This document shows positions 49,650 to 59,949 of a stretch of DNA of 64,000 bases, one piece after another; positions within the stretch are counted from its first letter, which is position 1; each line of letters begins with the position of its first letter. Position numbers and translations under genes: made by a program. The notes beneath the pieces are model-generated. The model saw only the letters and a program-made list of their open reading frames with translations, was not told the DNA's origin and did no database searches. Source of the stretch: Paenibacillus rhizosphaerae (GTDB lineage: Bacteria; Bacillota; Bacilli; Paenibacillales; Paenibacillaceae); assembly GCF_014192015.1 (NCBI RefSeq), contig NZ_JACHXJ010000001.1, positions 1,240,001 through 1,304,000 on the forward strand. The letters run 5' to 3'.

Positions 49650-51272
49650 ATGGCAAAGAAGTTGATCAGTATGGTTGCGGCAGTCACGATGCTCATCTTC
49701 GTACTCAGCGCTTGCAGCGGTGGAAGCAAAACTTCCAATGAAGGAGCTGCACCGGCAGCGGAACCTGCAACAACAGGAGGTGCCACAACCGGAAGCAGCA
49801 CCGAGCAGTATGGCGATACGGGCGGATTAAAGCTGCCGCTGGTTGATAAGCCGACAACCATCAAATTTATGCTGTCGAGCAACTCGGCCAAAATCGGCGA
49901 CGACAAGCTGATCGTCAAGGAGCTGGAGAAGCGGACGGGAATCAAGGTCGAGTTCCAAACCTATTCCCCGCAAACGTATCAGGACAAATTAAAGGTTGTG
50001 GTGGCTTCCGGCAAACTTCCGGACATTTTCATCGGACTAAAGCCGGCGGAGCTGAAAAAAATCGGCCAGCAAAAAGGCGTGGTTGCGATCAATGAATATG
50101 CCGACATGCTGCCGAACTTCTCCAAATTGTATTTGCAGGAAAACAACTGGGTCGTTAAATCGTTTGGCGACGAGAACGGCAACATTTACACATGGCCGAT
50201 TTATGACCTCAACCGGGAAGTGAATCACGGCTTCCTGTACCGGAAAGATATTTTTGACAAGAACGGCATCAAGGAATGGACGAATACAGAAGAATTCTAC
50301 CAGGCGCTGAAGAAGCTCAAGGAAATTTACCCGGATTCGTATCCGTACGCCTCCAAAGGTCTGGCCAACATCTTCAGAGATTGGTCCTTCGGCTGGGGGA
50401 TCGGCAATGGCGACAACTACCCGGCGTATTATGACGAAAAGGACGGAACGTGGAAGTATGCGACGGTTCAGCCGGAGCACAAAGATATGCTTGATTTTAT
50501 GAAAAAGCTGTACAACGAAGGGCTGATGGATCCCGAGTTCCTGACGGATACGCAGGATTCCTGGACGACGAAGATGACGACGGACAAATCGTTTGTCACC
50601 TGGGATTGGATCGGAAGACTCGACTTGTTCTACAACCAGGTGAAGGATAAGAATCCGGACTACGACTTAAGATACGCGAACCCGATCGGACCTACGGGAC
50701 ATGTCAAAACTTTGCCGAAAGTATCCGATTTCAGTGTTGCGGTCGCCAACAACAAGAACAAAGAAGCAGCCCTGAAATTGCTGGATTACCTGACCAGCCC
50801 TTCGGGTGGTGAGCTGATGACCGTCGGTGTGGAAGGCGTCAACTTCGAATGGGGACAGGACGGCCGTCCGGTGTATCCGGAGCTCAAGGATCTCCCGCTC
50901 GTGGACATCGGCGTGCTGGAAGACCGCTACGGCATGTGGCTGGAAGGGGCTTACCTCAGACCGGATAAGCGCAGCGTGTACTATAAGTTCTCCGAAAAAG
51001 AGCAGGAAGCCCAGGACAAAATTATGAAAGAGGACAAGAGGGAACCGATGGATCCGATCCTGAACTTCACCGATGACGAGATTTCCACGCTGGCGGAACT
51101 GCAAACATCGCTCCAGAAAGCGTCCGAGGAATTCAACGCCAAATACGTTCTGGATAAATCTTATGGCGACACGCAGTTCGAAAATTTCAAGAAGCAAATC
51201 GCCAAGCAGGGCCTGGACGACTTGATCAAGATTTATAACGATGCCCAAAAACGTTACGACGCGGCGAAATAA
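49650..51272 (+). CDS. Extracellular solute-binding lipoprotein (LplA/YtcQ-type)
   Basis: This is a 540-residue lipoprotein with lipobox VLSAC (Cys22) and a low-complexity Ala/Gly/Thr tether. The mature domain opens TIKFMLSSNSAKIGDDKLIVKELEKRTGIKVEF and resembles oligosaccharide-binding proteins of the LplA group. It is only distantly similar to the binding protein at 25958, so it should recognise a different carbohydrate. A strong AAGGAGGA ribosome-binding site is present. Permease genes follow 22 bases later. Confidence 0.88.
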   Translation: MAKKLISMVAAVTMLIFVLSACSGGSKTSNEGAAPAAEPATTGGATTGSSTEQYGDTGGLKLPLVDKPTTIKFMLSSNSAKIGDDKLIVKELEKRTGIKVEFQTYSPQTYQDKLKVVVASGKLPDIFIGLKPAELKKIGQQKGVVAINEYADMLPNFSKLYLQENNWVVKSFGDENGNIYTWPIYDLNREVNHGFLYRKDIFDKNGIKEWTNTEEFYQALKKLKEIYPDSYPYASKGLANIFRDWSFGWGIGNGDNYPAYYDEKDGTWKYATVQPEHKDMLDFMKKLYNEGLMDPEFLTDTQDSWTTKMTTDKSFVTWDWIGRLDLFYNQVKDKNPDYDLRYANPIGPTGHVKTLPKVSDFSVAVANNKNKEAALKLLDYLTSPSGGELMTVGVEGVNFEWGQDGRPVYPELKDLPLVDIGVLEDRYGMWLEGAYLRPDKRSVYYKFSEKEQEAQDKIMKEDKREPMDPILNFTDDEISTLAELQTSLQKASEEFNAKYVLDKSYGDTQFENFKKQIAKQGLDDLIKIYNDAQKRYDAAK

Positions 51273-51294
51273 ATCAATGAGGATTTGAAGACCT

Positions 51295-52224
51295 ATGAAG
51301 AAACCGAACAAGGGACGTTTGACCGAAACGCTGAAGCATATCCGGCGGGACCGTGAACTGCTGCTGCTATTTATCCCGTGTATTCTCTTTTATATCATTT
51401 TCCGCTACGGTCCCCTGTACGGCTTGATTATCGCCTTTAAGGACTACAGCGTATTCTCCGGCGTGATGGGCAGCGATTGGGTCGGCCTGAAGCATTTTAT
51501 CAAATTTTTCAGCAATCAGGACTTTTGGATGCTGTTCCGCAATACGCTGCTGCTTGGGTTTTACACGCTGATCTTCGGCTTTCCATTTCCGATTCTGCTG
51601 GCGATTCTGCTGAACGAGGTCCGGACCAAATGGTTCAAGAAATCAGTACAGACGCTCAGTTACCTGCCGGCGTTTTTGTCGGTCGTCATTATCAGCAGCA
51701 TGATCATCGACTTCCTGTCGCCGACAAACGGATTGCTCAACCAGCTGCTGGCTGCGCTCGGCTTTGAGAAAAAGTACTTTCTCGTCGATCCCGGCTGGTT
51801 CCGTCCGATTTATGTGATCTCCGAAATCTGGGGCACGATCGGCTACGAGTCGATCATCTACCTCGCTGCGATTGCGGGAATCAATCCGACGCTGTATGAA
51901 GCGGCCCGTGTTGACGGCGCATCCCGGTTTCACATGATCCGGCACATTACGATTCCCGGGCTCATGCCGACAATGCTCATTATGTTCATTCTGAAAACAG
52001 GCTCGATGATCCGAATCGGTTACGAAAAGGTGCTGCTTTTGTACAATCCGATGACCTACAACGTGGCCGACGTATTCTCGACTTACGTGTACCGGAAAGG
52101 ACTGCTCGAATCCAATTACAGCTATGCCGCCGCGGTCGGCATGTTTGAAGCGCTGGTGGCCATGACGATGCTCCTGGGCGCCAACGCGATCAGCCGGAAG
52201 ATCGGAGGGAAAGGGCTATGGTAG
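51295..52224 (+). CDS. ABC carbohydrate importer permease, LplB-type
   Basis: This is a 309-residue permease with six helices. LLLFIPCILFYIIFRYGPLYGLIIAFKDYSVF is the family start, and the EAA loop is YEAARVDGASRFHMIRHITIPGLMP. It overlaps the next permease gene by seven bases. It forms the second importer of the window with the products at 49650 and 52218; no ATPase gene is present. Confidence 0.88.
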   Translation: MKKPNKGRLTETLKHIRRDRELLLLFIPCILFYIIFRYGPLYGLIIAFKDYSVFSGVMGSDWVGLKHFIKFFSNQDFWMLFRNTLLLGFYTLIFGFPFPILLAILLNEVRTKWFKKSVQTLSYLPAFLSVVIISSMIIDFLSPTNGLLNQLLAALGFEKKYFLVDPGWFRPIYVISEIWGTIGYESIIYLAAIAGINPTLYEAARVDGASRFHMIRHITIPGLMPTMLIMFILKTGSMIRIGYEKVLLLYNPMTYNVADVFSTYVYRKGLLESNYSYAAAVGMFEALVAMTMLLGANAISRKIGGKGLW

Positions 52225-53081
52225 GAGAACGCAAAATATCGATCTTCGGCATCATCAACGCCCTGATCCTCGCCTGCATCGCGATAGCTACGCTCTATCC
52301 GGTACTCTACATCACGGTCATTTCGTTCAGCGACACGGCTTCGGTCATTCAGGGCAAGGTGTTCCTGCTTCCAAAAGGCTTTAATCTCGATGCCTACAAA
52401 GAAGTGCTGAGCAACAACACGATCCCGAGAGCCTATCTGAATTCCATTTACTATACGGCACTGGGTACCTTCATCAACCTGCTGTTTACGGCGGTGGCTG
52501 CGTATCCGCTGTCCCAGCCCAACTTCTTCGGGCGGAGGGTGTTCATGCTGGCGATCATCGTCACGATGTTCCTGAATCCCGGCATTATTCCGACGTACAT
52601 CGTCGTTCAGAAGCTGGGACTCACGGATACGGTCTGGTCGCTGGTGCTGCCGAACGCGATCTGGACGATGGAGCTGATCATTCTGAAGAGCTTCTATGAA
52701 AATATGTCGTCGCAGATCCGGGAGGCGGCGCTTATCGATGGCGCATCGGAGACGCGGATTCTGCTTCGCATCGTCATCCCGCTCTCCAAGCCGGCGCTGG
52801 CATCCATCGGCCTGTTCTTTTTCATGGGCCACTGGAACAGCTTTTTCCTTCCGCTCATCTATTTGAACGACAAGGAGATGTATCCGCTTCAGGTGGTCCT
52901 GCGCGACATGCTCATTTTCAACAGCGAAAATGATGCCGGACTTGTGGACCGTGCGGCCCTCGCGCCGCAGGCGGTCAAGAACGCCACGATCGTGCTGTCG
53001 ATGATTCCGGTGCTGCTGATCTATCCTTTTGCCCAAAAGTATTTTGCCAAAGGGGTCATGTTAGGCTCCGAGAAGGGTTAA
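52218..53081 (+). CDS. ABC carbohydrate importer permease, LplC/YtcP-type
   Basis: This is a 287-residue permease. ATLYPVLYITVISFSDT, the EAA loop REAALIDGASETRILLRIVIPLSKPA and the ending LLIYPFAQKYFAKGVMLGSEKG identify the family. The ATG at 52218 lies within the end of the partner permease gene, with GGAGGGA before it, indicating coupled translation. Confidence 0.88.
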   Translation: MVGERKISIFGIINALILACIAIATLYPVLYITVISFSDTASVIQGKVFLLPKGFNLDAYKEVLSNNTIPRAYLNSIYYTALGTFINLLFTAVAAYPLSQPNFFGRRVFMLAIIVTMFLNPGIIPTYIVVQKLGLTDTVWSLVLPNAIWTMELIILKSFYENMSSQIREAALIDGASETRILLRIVIPLSKPALASIGLFFFMGHWNSFFLPLIYLNDKEMYPLQVVLRDMLIFNSENDAGLVDRAALAPQAVKNATIVLSMIPVLLIYPFAQKYFAKGVMLGSEKG

Positions 53082-53124
53082 GCGGACGGATGTGGAATAG
53101 TTGTGATCATGAGAGGTGACGCCA

Positions 53125-55389
53125 ATGAATCGGCTGCTTGCAAACCGGGGACTACTGCAAATCTTCTGCTCTCTGCTGTTAGTCATCATGATCATGTCTG
53201 CATCAAGCTATGTCGTTTACAAAAAATCCATTTCCGGTATCTATGACAAAGTCACGCAAAACAATCGGCTCGTCGTGAAAAATATCATCCAGGCATTCGA
53301 CAGCAGCTTTACAACGGTCAACAATCTGATTTTTACGATCCACGGACTGCCCTTTGATCCGGTCAAATCCGGAGACGGCGGCCGCATGGATATGGCGCAG
53401 GTCTATAATCTGCAGGATAATCTGGCATCGCTGATTTCTTCCGTCGATTATATCGAAGATGTGATCGTTTTTTACGACAACCAGGACCTGGCCATTACGG
53501 CAAATGGAACGAGCGACATGAAGCTGCTCTTCCAGAACAAGTACAGGCACGATACGTACAATGCCTCGTATTGGCGCAGTTTTTCCAAATCCAAACGTCC
53601 GTTTACGATTTTTCCCTCTGCCGATTATTTGGCGCAAACGGAAGGGTCCAAACCGCAAAGCCGGCAGCTCATCGCCGTCATGGACGGCAACAAATACAAG
53701 CTGTCGGATAAAAACGTGATCATTCTGATCAATGCGGAAAAGCTGCTGCAGCATGTGAACATGTCCTCCATGATTCCGGGATCGTCGATGATCGTGCTGG
53801 ACGGCGACCGGAAAATCGTGCTCAGCACGGAAAAAAACTGGGATCTGGTGGAAGTGCTGAACGACGTTTATTTTAACCAGTCTCAGGAAGACTCGCTGAC
53901 CCGCGGTGACTTCGAGTATCATGTGTACCAGTCGGATTACAACGACTTCATTTACATTGATAAGATGCCTTATCAGTTCCAGAATATCGATACCGTGGCC
54001 AGCGGCAGCCGGATCATTATGGTTATCGCCATTGTCAGCGCGGTGCTGCTGTCGGGGCTGCTCAGCGTCTATCTGTACCTGCCGGTCAAAGGCATTCTTC
54101 AGCTGTTCGGAGAGGGCCGTGTCAAAGGCAACGACTTTCGGAAAATCTACAGCGGCATCGTCAAAGTCCAGCGCGAGAATGAAACGCTCCGGCAGCGGAT
54201 GGAGAGAGCCGAGGCTGATATGTGCAGGAACGCGTTTCTCCAAGTGCTGGAAAGCCGGCGCTCCAGCGACATCCCACGGGATGTACTCAAATATGAGCCG
54301 TTTTTCTTTCGGGACCGCAGCTTCGTGATGGCATCCCTTGATTTGAGACTCTCCCAGAAGGGAGATCGTTCCCATCCGCCAATGGAGTCACGGCAAATAA
54401 CCGAGCTGCTTCGCAAGGATCTTGGCAGCATGGCGGGTACGGGCTATACGGCGGTGTTTCACCAGCGGGAGATGCAGTTTCTTATCCTGCTGGGCATACC
54501 GCAGAGCGGCGACCGGCAGACGGTGATGTCCGGCTGGGCTGCCTATGTTCAGGAAGCGAACCACGACCTGCTGTCGGGGTATGTGCTCCGCTCCTATGTC
54601 AGCAAGGAGTATGAGGCTCTTGTTCCGAACCTCCTGTCTGCTTACCAGGACATCTTGAACGGGATGCTGTACCGGAACGTACAAAATGCGGTGCAGGCCG
54701 TCATCGATACGGCGGCGGTACAGTATGTGGGCGACGTCTATTTTCCACTGGAGAAAATGGATCATTTGGCCCGCTGCCTGACGGCCGGCCTGACGGAGGA
54801 GAGCGTGCAGATCGTGACGGACATCATTCACGAAAATGCACGCCGGAACATTCACCATTACCATCTGGCCCATGTGGCCAAAAGCATGTTCCTCTATTTA
54901 ATCAAGCCAGCCAAAGCTGCGGCTGAAGATGACCAGGAGCTGATGCGGCTCGAGTCCCGGTTCATCCGGCGGGTAGAGCAGGCATATGATCACCGCGAAA
55001 TGACGGAGGCGCTCCTGGAAGTGGTGAAACGGGTTGCCGGCAGCCGCGGCGGCGAGCCGAAGAGCAAGCTGAATCCGGCTTTCATCTCCCAGTACATCGA
55101 ACTTCATTATATGAATAATCTGTACCTCGACCATATGGCGGAGGTGCTGGATACAAGCCCGAAATACTTTTCGAATTATTTCAAAAAAACGTTCGGCATC
55201 AACTATGTCGAATACCTGAACAAGGTGCGGCTGGCGCACGCCCGCGAATTTTTGAAAAACACCGATTACAACATATCGGAAATCGGGGAAAAAACGGGAT
55301 ACATGAACGCGTCAACCTTTACCACCACGTTCAAAAAATACTACGGCATCTCCCCCAGCGAATACCGGAAAATGGCGGGGGAGGGGTAG
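53125..55389 (+). CDS. Membrane-bound AraC-family regulator (YtdP/YesS-like)
   Basis: This is a 754-residue protein. A helix at ~10-32 and another at ~290-315 bracket an extracellular sensing domain. The cytoplasmic part ends in an AraC HTH (LDTSPKYFSNYFKKTFGINYVEYLNKVRLAHAREFL, GYMNASTFTTTFKKYYGISPSEYR). Such one-component sensors detect extracellular sugars or wall fragments and control adjacent importer genes. The ATG at 53125 has GAGAGGTGA at 53111-53119; the GTG at 53116 lies within it. It stands between the permeases and a dehydrogenase in the same operon. Confidence 0.87.
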   Translation: MNRLLANRGLLQIFCSLLLVIMIMSASSYVVYKKSISGIYDKVTQNNRLVVKNIIQAFDSSFTTVNNLIFTIHGLPFDPVKSGDGGRMDMAQVYNLQDNLASLISSVDYIEDVIVFYDNQDLAITANGTSDMKLLFQNKYRHDTYNASYWRSFSKSKRPFTIFPSADYLAQTEGSKPQSRQLIAVMDGNKYKLSDKNVIILINAEKLLQHVNMSSMIPGSSMIVLDGDRKIVLSTEKNWDLVEVLNDVYFNQSQEDSLTRGDFEYHVYQSDYNDFIYIDKMPYQFQNIDTVASGSRIIMVIAIVSAVLLSGLLSVYLYLPVKGILQLFGEGRVKGNDFRKIYSGIVKVQRENETLRQRMERAEADMCRNAFLQVLESRRSSDIPRDVLKYEPFFFRDRSFVMASLDLRLSQKGDRSHPPMESRQITELLRKDLGSMAGTGYTAVFHQREMQFLILLGIPQSGDRQTVMSGWAAYVQEANHDLLSGYVLRSYVSKEYEALVPNLLSAYQDILNGMLYRNVQNAVQAVIDTAAVQYVGDVYFPLEKMDHLARCLTAGLTEESVQIVTDIIHENARRNIHHYHLAHVAKSMFLYLIKPAKAAAEDDQELMRLESRFIRRVEQAYDHREMTEALLEVVKRVAGSRGGEPKSKLNPAFISQYIELHYMNNLYLDHMAEVLDTSPKYFSNYFKKTFGINYVEYLNKVRLAHAREFLKNTDYNISEIGEKTGYMNASTFTTTFKKYYGISPSEYRKMAGEG

Positions 55390-55407
55390 AAGGAGCGAAG
55401 TATCGTC

Positions 55408-56409
55408 ATGAAAGCCGTTGCCGCATTACGAGGAAGCATTGTAGTCACGGATACGGAAGACCAGCCTTTGGAGAGGGGACATGTCCGGATCCGGACCGAA
55501 TATTCGGCCATCAGCCCCGGTACGGAGCTGTCCTTTCTAAAAAAGGGAGGGGATCAGCCGTCCCTGCTCGGGTACAGCGCGGCCGGCATTGTTGAGAAAA
55601 TCGGCGAAGGCGTGACCGGGCTGCTGCCCGGCCAAAGGGTCGCCTGCTACGGTGCCCCTTACGTCCGGCATGCGGAACGTCTTACGGTTCCGTCCAATTT
55701 AGTGGCCGCGGTGCCGGATCACGTCCTGCCGGAGGAAGCCGCCTTTGCGGGTCTCGGAGCGATTGCGATCCATGCCCTGAGGACAGCGGATCTGCGGTTC
55801 GGGGAGTCGGCGGTGGTCGTGGGCCTTGGCATTTTGGGCCAAATCATTACCCAAATCGCCTCGGCGGCGGCAGTTCGCGTCGCGGCTCTGGATTTGAACG
55901 AGCAGCGAGTACAGATGCTCCAGGAACAAGGAATCCGTCATGCGTATACCCGGCATGAACAGCTTGAGGAGCGGCTGCAGATGCTTACGGACGGCCACGG
56001 GGCGGACAGCGTCATTTTGTGCGCGGGGGGACCAGGGGAGGAGCTGATCAACCGGTCGCTCACCTGGATTCGCGACCGCGGCAATATCGTGGTTGTCGGC
56101 GACTTGACCACCACGTTTTCCCGTGGGCAGATGTTCGGCAAGGAGGCGCAGGTGCTTATCTCCAGGGCCGGCGGACCCGGCAGATATGACAGCGGGTACG
56201 AGAAGGATAACCGGGATTATCCGATCGGTTATGTGCGGTGGACCGAGGGCAGAAACGTTGCGGAATACGTCCGCCTCCTCGCGGAAGGCCGGATATCGGT
56301 ATTGCCGCTCATATCGCACCGCTACCCGCTAGGCGAAGCGGAAGCGGCTTACGCCAACTATTTGAATCCTACGGATTGTCTGGGAACGATTCTCGAATAC
56401 AAATCCTAA
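55408..56409 (+). CDS. Medium-chain zinc-type alcohol dehydrogenase-like oxidoreductase
   Basis: This is a 333-residue MDR protein. The GroES-like half contains SAISPGTELSFLKKG, LLGYSAAGIVEKIGEGV and GQRVACYGAPYVRHAE. The NAD(P) fold has AVVVGLGILGQIITQIA and AALDLNEQRVQML. Structural-zinc cysteines are absent, and the usual first catalytic Cys is replaced by Ser in SAISPGTE, as in the sugar-cluster subfamily of MDR enzymes. It probably oxidises the imported sugar or its derivative. It begins 18 bases after the AraC gene. Confidence 0.8.
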   Translation: MKAVAALRGSIVVTDTEDQPLERGHVRIRTEYSAISPGTELSFLKKGGDQPSLLGYSAAGIVEKIGEGVTGLLPGQRVACYGAPYVRHAERLTVPSNLVAAVPDHVLPEEAAFAGLGAIAIHALRTADLRFGESAVVVGLGILGQIITQIASAAAVRVAALDLNEQRVQMLQEQGIRHAYTRHEQLEERLQMLTDGHGADSVILCAGGPGEELINRSLTWIRDRGNIVVVGDLTTTFSRGQMFGKEAQVLISRAGGPGRYDSGYEKDNRDYPIGYVRWTEGRNVAEYVRLLAEGRISVLPLISHRYPLGEAEAAYANYLNPTDCLGTILEYKS

Positions 56410-56423
56410 AGGAGGATGTGTGA

Positions 56424-59400
56424 ATGCGGAAGTCATGGTTTGCACTACTGGCATGTTTTGTACTGTTAACAGGCTGGACTGGATTGGGAGGAAGTGGCAC
56501 AGCAAAGGCGGAAGACAGCGGTCTGTCGCAGAAAGTGTACGGCAGCCCGGAAGAGCTGCTGCCGCCGCTGAACTACACCGTTTCGATTTTTAACGGGACC
56601 GTAGGCTATGAAGAGGGACGGCCGGTCATGTATACCGTGTCGAAAGGGAAACCGGGCCATCTGAATGTCATCGATCTGGAGGATTACAAGCTGCTGCGCA
56701 GCATTCCTATCCCGCCATCGGAGAGCTCATGGGCGCATACGGTTGCACCCGACGGCACACTATACGTCGCGGCGGACGGCAGCGGGGCCAGATTGTGGAA
56801 ATACTCCCCGGTAACCCATACCGTGGAACAGGCAGCCTCCTTTGCCGGCGAATCGTGGCCGATCTGCATCACAACGGATGAGGCGGGCCGGGTATACGTC
56901 GGTACTTATCCTGGTGGCAAGGTGATTCAATTCGATCCAGCCACCGGCCAAACGAAGGATTATGGCCGTGTGATCGGTAACATCACCCAGGAATATGTCC
57001 GCTCCATTGCGTATCAGGGCGGTAACATTTATGCGGGGACGGCGCATCATCAGATCGTCCGCGTTAACCTGGAGACAGGCGAAAAGACGGACATTGCCGC
57101 GTCACTTAATGTTCCGGAAGGTGACGATACAGTATATGATCTGGACACCATCGACAACCGCTATTTGTTCGCTCGTTATACGGATGGCAGCGGGGTACCG
57201 GGTCCGGCGTACATTTATGATACGCAAACCGGATCCTGGCTGGATACGGTGCTGGACAACGTGACCGGACTGCATGAGACCGATTCCCTGGACGGCAAAA
57301 TTTATTTTATGTCCGACAAGAAGTTGAAGACATTCGATCTTGCGACTCATGAAGTCAGTGAGACGGGAATGGAATATAACAGCGGATTTCGGGGAGCCGA
57401 CTGGGTGGAATTTCCGAACAACCCTGATCTCCCGGGTAAAAACCTGGTCACCGTCCGCTATGACGGCGGAGTGGCGATCTTGAACATCGAGACCAAGCAG
57501 GTGCACCTGATGCCATCCGTCGTCCCGGGATTGCCGGGCGTAGTGAACCGGATCCAGTCCGCTCCGGACGGGAATCTGTTCGTCACCGGGGTACAAACGA
57601 GCCGGGGGTCGATTATCGATCCGAATACCCTGACTTCCTCGGCATTCTCCATTGGTCAGGCGGACAGCGTGTATCCGCTCGGCGATAAAATGTATATGGG
57701 CGTCTATCCTGAAGGAGCGTTGTTCGAATACGACATGACCCAGCCGCCGGGAACCGAGAATCCGAAGAAGACGTTTGTCCTGGAGAATGGGCAGGAACGC
57801 CTGGTGAATATGACATCGGGAGGCGGCAAGCTCTATGTCGCGACCATCCCCGGTTACGGTACGCTTGGGGGATCGGTTACGGTATATGATCCCGCTACGG
57901 GAGAAAGGCGCGTTCACCGCAATGTCGTGCAGGATCAAAGCGTGCTGAGCCTTGCCTATAAAGATGGCAAATTGTTCGGATCGACGACGATCCGCGGCGG
58001 TTTGGGCTCGGAGCCTTCGGCGGATGAAGCGAAAATATTCGTATGGGATACCCAGACCGAGCAGAAGATTACGGAATTCCCGCTGCGGATCGCCGGACTG
58101 GATAAACCGGTCTTTATTGGGGATTTGAGCGTAGGTCCAGACGGACTGATATGGGGCGCGGCGTATGAATACGTATTTGCGCTGGATCCCAATACGTATC
58201 AGGTCGTCAAGAGCAAAAAGGTGCAGTCCGGCGTCAGCTACACGCAGTGGGCACATCACATGATCCGCTGGTCGGAAGACGGCCTTATGTACGTCTTGTT
58301 CAACAACAAATTGACGGTCATCGATCCGCAAACGCTGGAATCGCGCACGATCACCAATGCCGCCCGGTTTGAGCTGGGCAAGGACGGCAACATCTACTTT
58401 ACGGACAATGCCACGAATACGATCATGTACCGGATTGAGGTCGACGGAGAGATTGTCGAGCAGCCACCTGGCATTCCGCTTCCGGTTAAAAATCAAGGAT
58501 TTGAGGATGCCGTGAGCGGCACTGCAATCCCAGGTTGGACGTCCTTGTTTGCCACCGGTTCCGATTTGAGCTACGCGGTCAGCACGGACCGAAGCTCCTC
58601 CGGCAGTGCCAGCCTGAAGCTGATAGATCATACCCGTACGGGATCCGTCGCCTTGCAGAGCGATAAGATCACCGTAGAACCTGGCAAGAAATACACGTCC
58701 AAAGTTCAGGTGTATATCGAGTCGGGACAGCCGGGAACGATGCTGCGCTTCTTTGACAGCAGCAATCAAACGCTGGCTACGCAGGAGATCCATCTGGACG
58801 AGAGCCGGCTGGCCCAGTGGCAGACGGTGACGCTTAACGGCACGGCTCCCGACAATGCGGCCTACGCCCGCTTGATCGCAGTGGTCAGCCGCTACAATAT
58901 GGCGTCTGCTTATTATGACGACTTCTCCCTTTCGGTAGAAGGGACGCCGGAACCGGCGGATCAGGCAGCGCCGGTGTCTGCGGCAGAGGTATCGCCCGCC
59001 GCAGGTGAGAGCGGCTGGCTGAACCGTGACGCATCCGTGCAAATCCAGGCGGAGGACGAGGGCAGCGGCGTGGCCGCCATAACCTATGCCGCCAGCGGTG
59101 CGGGTTCGCTTGAACCGGTTCGAGTGGAAGGTGCATCCGCATCCTTCAACGTGACTGCCGAAGGAGCCACCACGGTGACCTATTCGGCCGAGGACCAGGC
59201 CGGCAACAAGGAGGCCGCCCGGGAGCTTACCGTAAAAATCGATAAAACGGCGCCGGAAATCGTGTTTACCGGGGAAGCGGCCTACACGGTCGATCAGAAC
59301 GTATCCATTCAGTGCGCGGCGTCCGACAGTCTATCGGGTCTCATATCGGAACCCTGCAGCGGGACAGACCGACCCGCTTATGAACTGGAGCCTGGCGCCA

Positions 59401-59708
59401 ACGTGATTACGGCTTCGGCCAAAGATGCCGCAGGCAATGAAAGCACAAAGGAGTTTTCATTCAAGGTTACGGCAACGTACGACAGTCTGGGCACGCTTGT
59501 GCGTTCGTTCCTGCCTGCGGATGCCGACTTTGCCGAGTCGCTGAACGCGAAGCTGCTGGCGGCGAAGGCTTCGGCCGGACGTGATCAGGCTCAAGCGGCG
59601 CAGGGACAGCTGTCCGCGTTCGAGCAGGAGGTCACCGCCCAAAGCGGCAAGAAGCTGACGGAGGAACAGGCAGCGGTGCTGCTGAAATGGGTGAAAACGC
59701 TGAGATAG
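56424..59708 (+). CDS. Secreted beta-propeller protein with CBM-like, Ig-like and FIMAH domains
   Basis: This is a 1094-residue secreted protein. A signal peptide ending AKAE is followed by a ~650-residue beta-propeller (repeats such as TVAPDGTLYVAADGSG, DEAGRVYVGTYPGGKVIQFDPATG). Next come a carbohydrate-binding-like jelly roll (~685-835, VKNQGFEDAVSGTAIPGW), two Ig-like modules (GWLNRDASVQIQAEDEGSG, IDKTAPEIVFTG) and a helical FIMAH-type C-terminal domain. No wall anchor is seen. The propeller could be a polysaccharide lyase or binding platform. GGAGGATGTGTGA precedes the ATG, and it follows the dehydrogenase by 14 bases, so it belongs to the same operon. Its substrate is presumably that of the importer. 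Confidence 0.8.
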   Translation: MRKSWFALLACFVLLTGWTGLGGSGTAKAEDSGLSQKVYGSPEELLPPLNYTVSIFNGTVGYEEGRPVMYTVSKGKPGHLNVIDLEDYKLLRSIPIPPSESSWAHTVAPDGTLYVAADGSGARLWKYSPVTHTVEQAASFAGESWPICITTDEAGRVYVGTYPGGKVIQFDPATGQTKDYGRVIGNITQEYVRSIAYQGGNIYAGTAHHQIVRVNLETGEKTDIAASLNVPEGDDTVYDLDTIDNRYLFARYTDGSGVPGPAYIYDTQTGSWLDTVLDNVTGLHETDSLDGKIYFMSDKKLKTFDLATHEVSETGMEYNSGFRGADWVEFPNNPDLPGKNLVTVRYDGGVAILNIETKQVHLMPSVVPGLPGVVNRIQSAPDGNLFVTGVQTSRGSIIDPNTLTSSAFSIGQADSVYPLGDKMYMGVYPEGALFEYDMTQPPGTENPKKTFVLENGQERLVNMTSGGGKLYVATIPGYGTLGGSVTVYDPATGERRVHRNVVQDQSVLSLAYKDGKLFGSTTIRGGLGSEPSADEAKIFVWDTQTEQKITEFPLRIAGLDKPVFIGDLSVGPDGLIWGAAYEYVFALDPNTYQVVKSKKVQSGVSYTQWAHHMIRWSEDGLMYVLFNNKLTVIDPQTLESRTITNAARFELGKDGNIYFTDNATNTIMYRIEVDGEIVEQPPGIPLPVKNQGFEDAVSGTAIPGWTSLFATGSDLSYAVSTDRSSSGSASLKLIDHTRTGSVALQSDKITVEPGKKYTSKVQVYIESGQPGTMLRFFDSSNQTLATQEIHLDESRLAQWQTVTLNGTAPDNAAYARLIAVVSRYNMASAYYDDFSLSVEGTPEPADQAAPVSAAEVSPAAGESGWLNRDASVQIQAEDEGSGVAAITYAASGAGSLEPVRVEGASASFNVTAEGATTVTYSAEDQAGNKEAARELTVKIDKTAPEIVFTGEAAYTVDQNVSIQCAASDSLSGLISEPCSGTDRPAYELEPGANVITASAKDAAGNESTKEFSFKVTATYDSLGTLVRSFLPADADFAESLNAKLLAAKASAGRDQAQAAQGQLSAFEQEVTAQSGKKLTEEQAAVLLKWVKTLR

Positions 59709-59751
59709 AAGGATATCGAAATGAATAGTCGTGTTAAGCGACGTCAAATGA

Positions 59752-59788
59752 GGAGCCTGCGAGCAAGCGCAGGCTCCGTTTCCTTTTT
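59752..59788 (+). terminator. Terminator after the propeller protein gene
   Basis: GGAGCCTGCG pairs with CGCAGGCTCC, followed by GTTTCCTTTTT. The remaining bases to 59949 contain a small GTTGCC/GGCAAC repeat, a TCCGGTT/AACCGGA hairpin (59884-59901) and no gene. Confidence 0.82.
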
Positions 59789-59949
59789 CTGAACGTATCT
59801 GAACCTTTAGAACGGCAAGGTTGCCAGTGTTTGCAAAAATCGGCAACTTTCTCTAACGAAAAAGCGTTTAACATGTAGTTCGATCCGGTTCGAAAACCGG
59901 ACAAAGATGATACATATATTTGATGCAAGATGCAGGGAGATGAATCGTT

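Noticed and set aside
57102..59042. 646-codon minus-strand open frame
   Set aside because: Antisense to the beta-propeller protein, Arg/His/Ile-rich composition typical of shadow frames.
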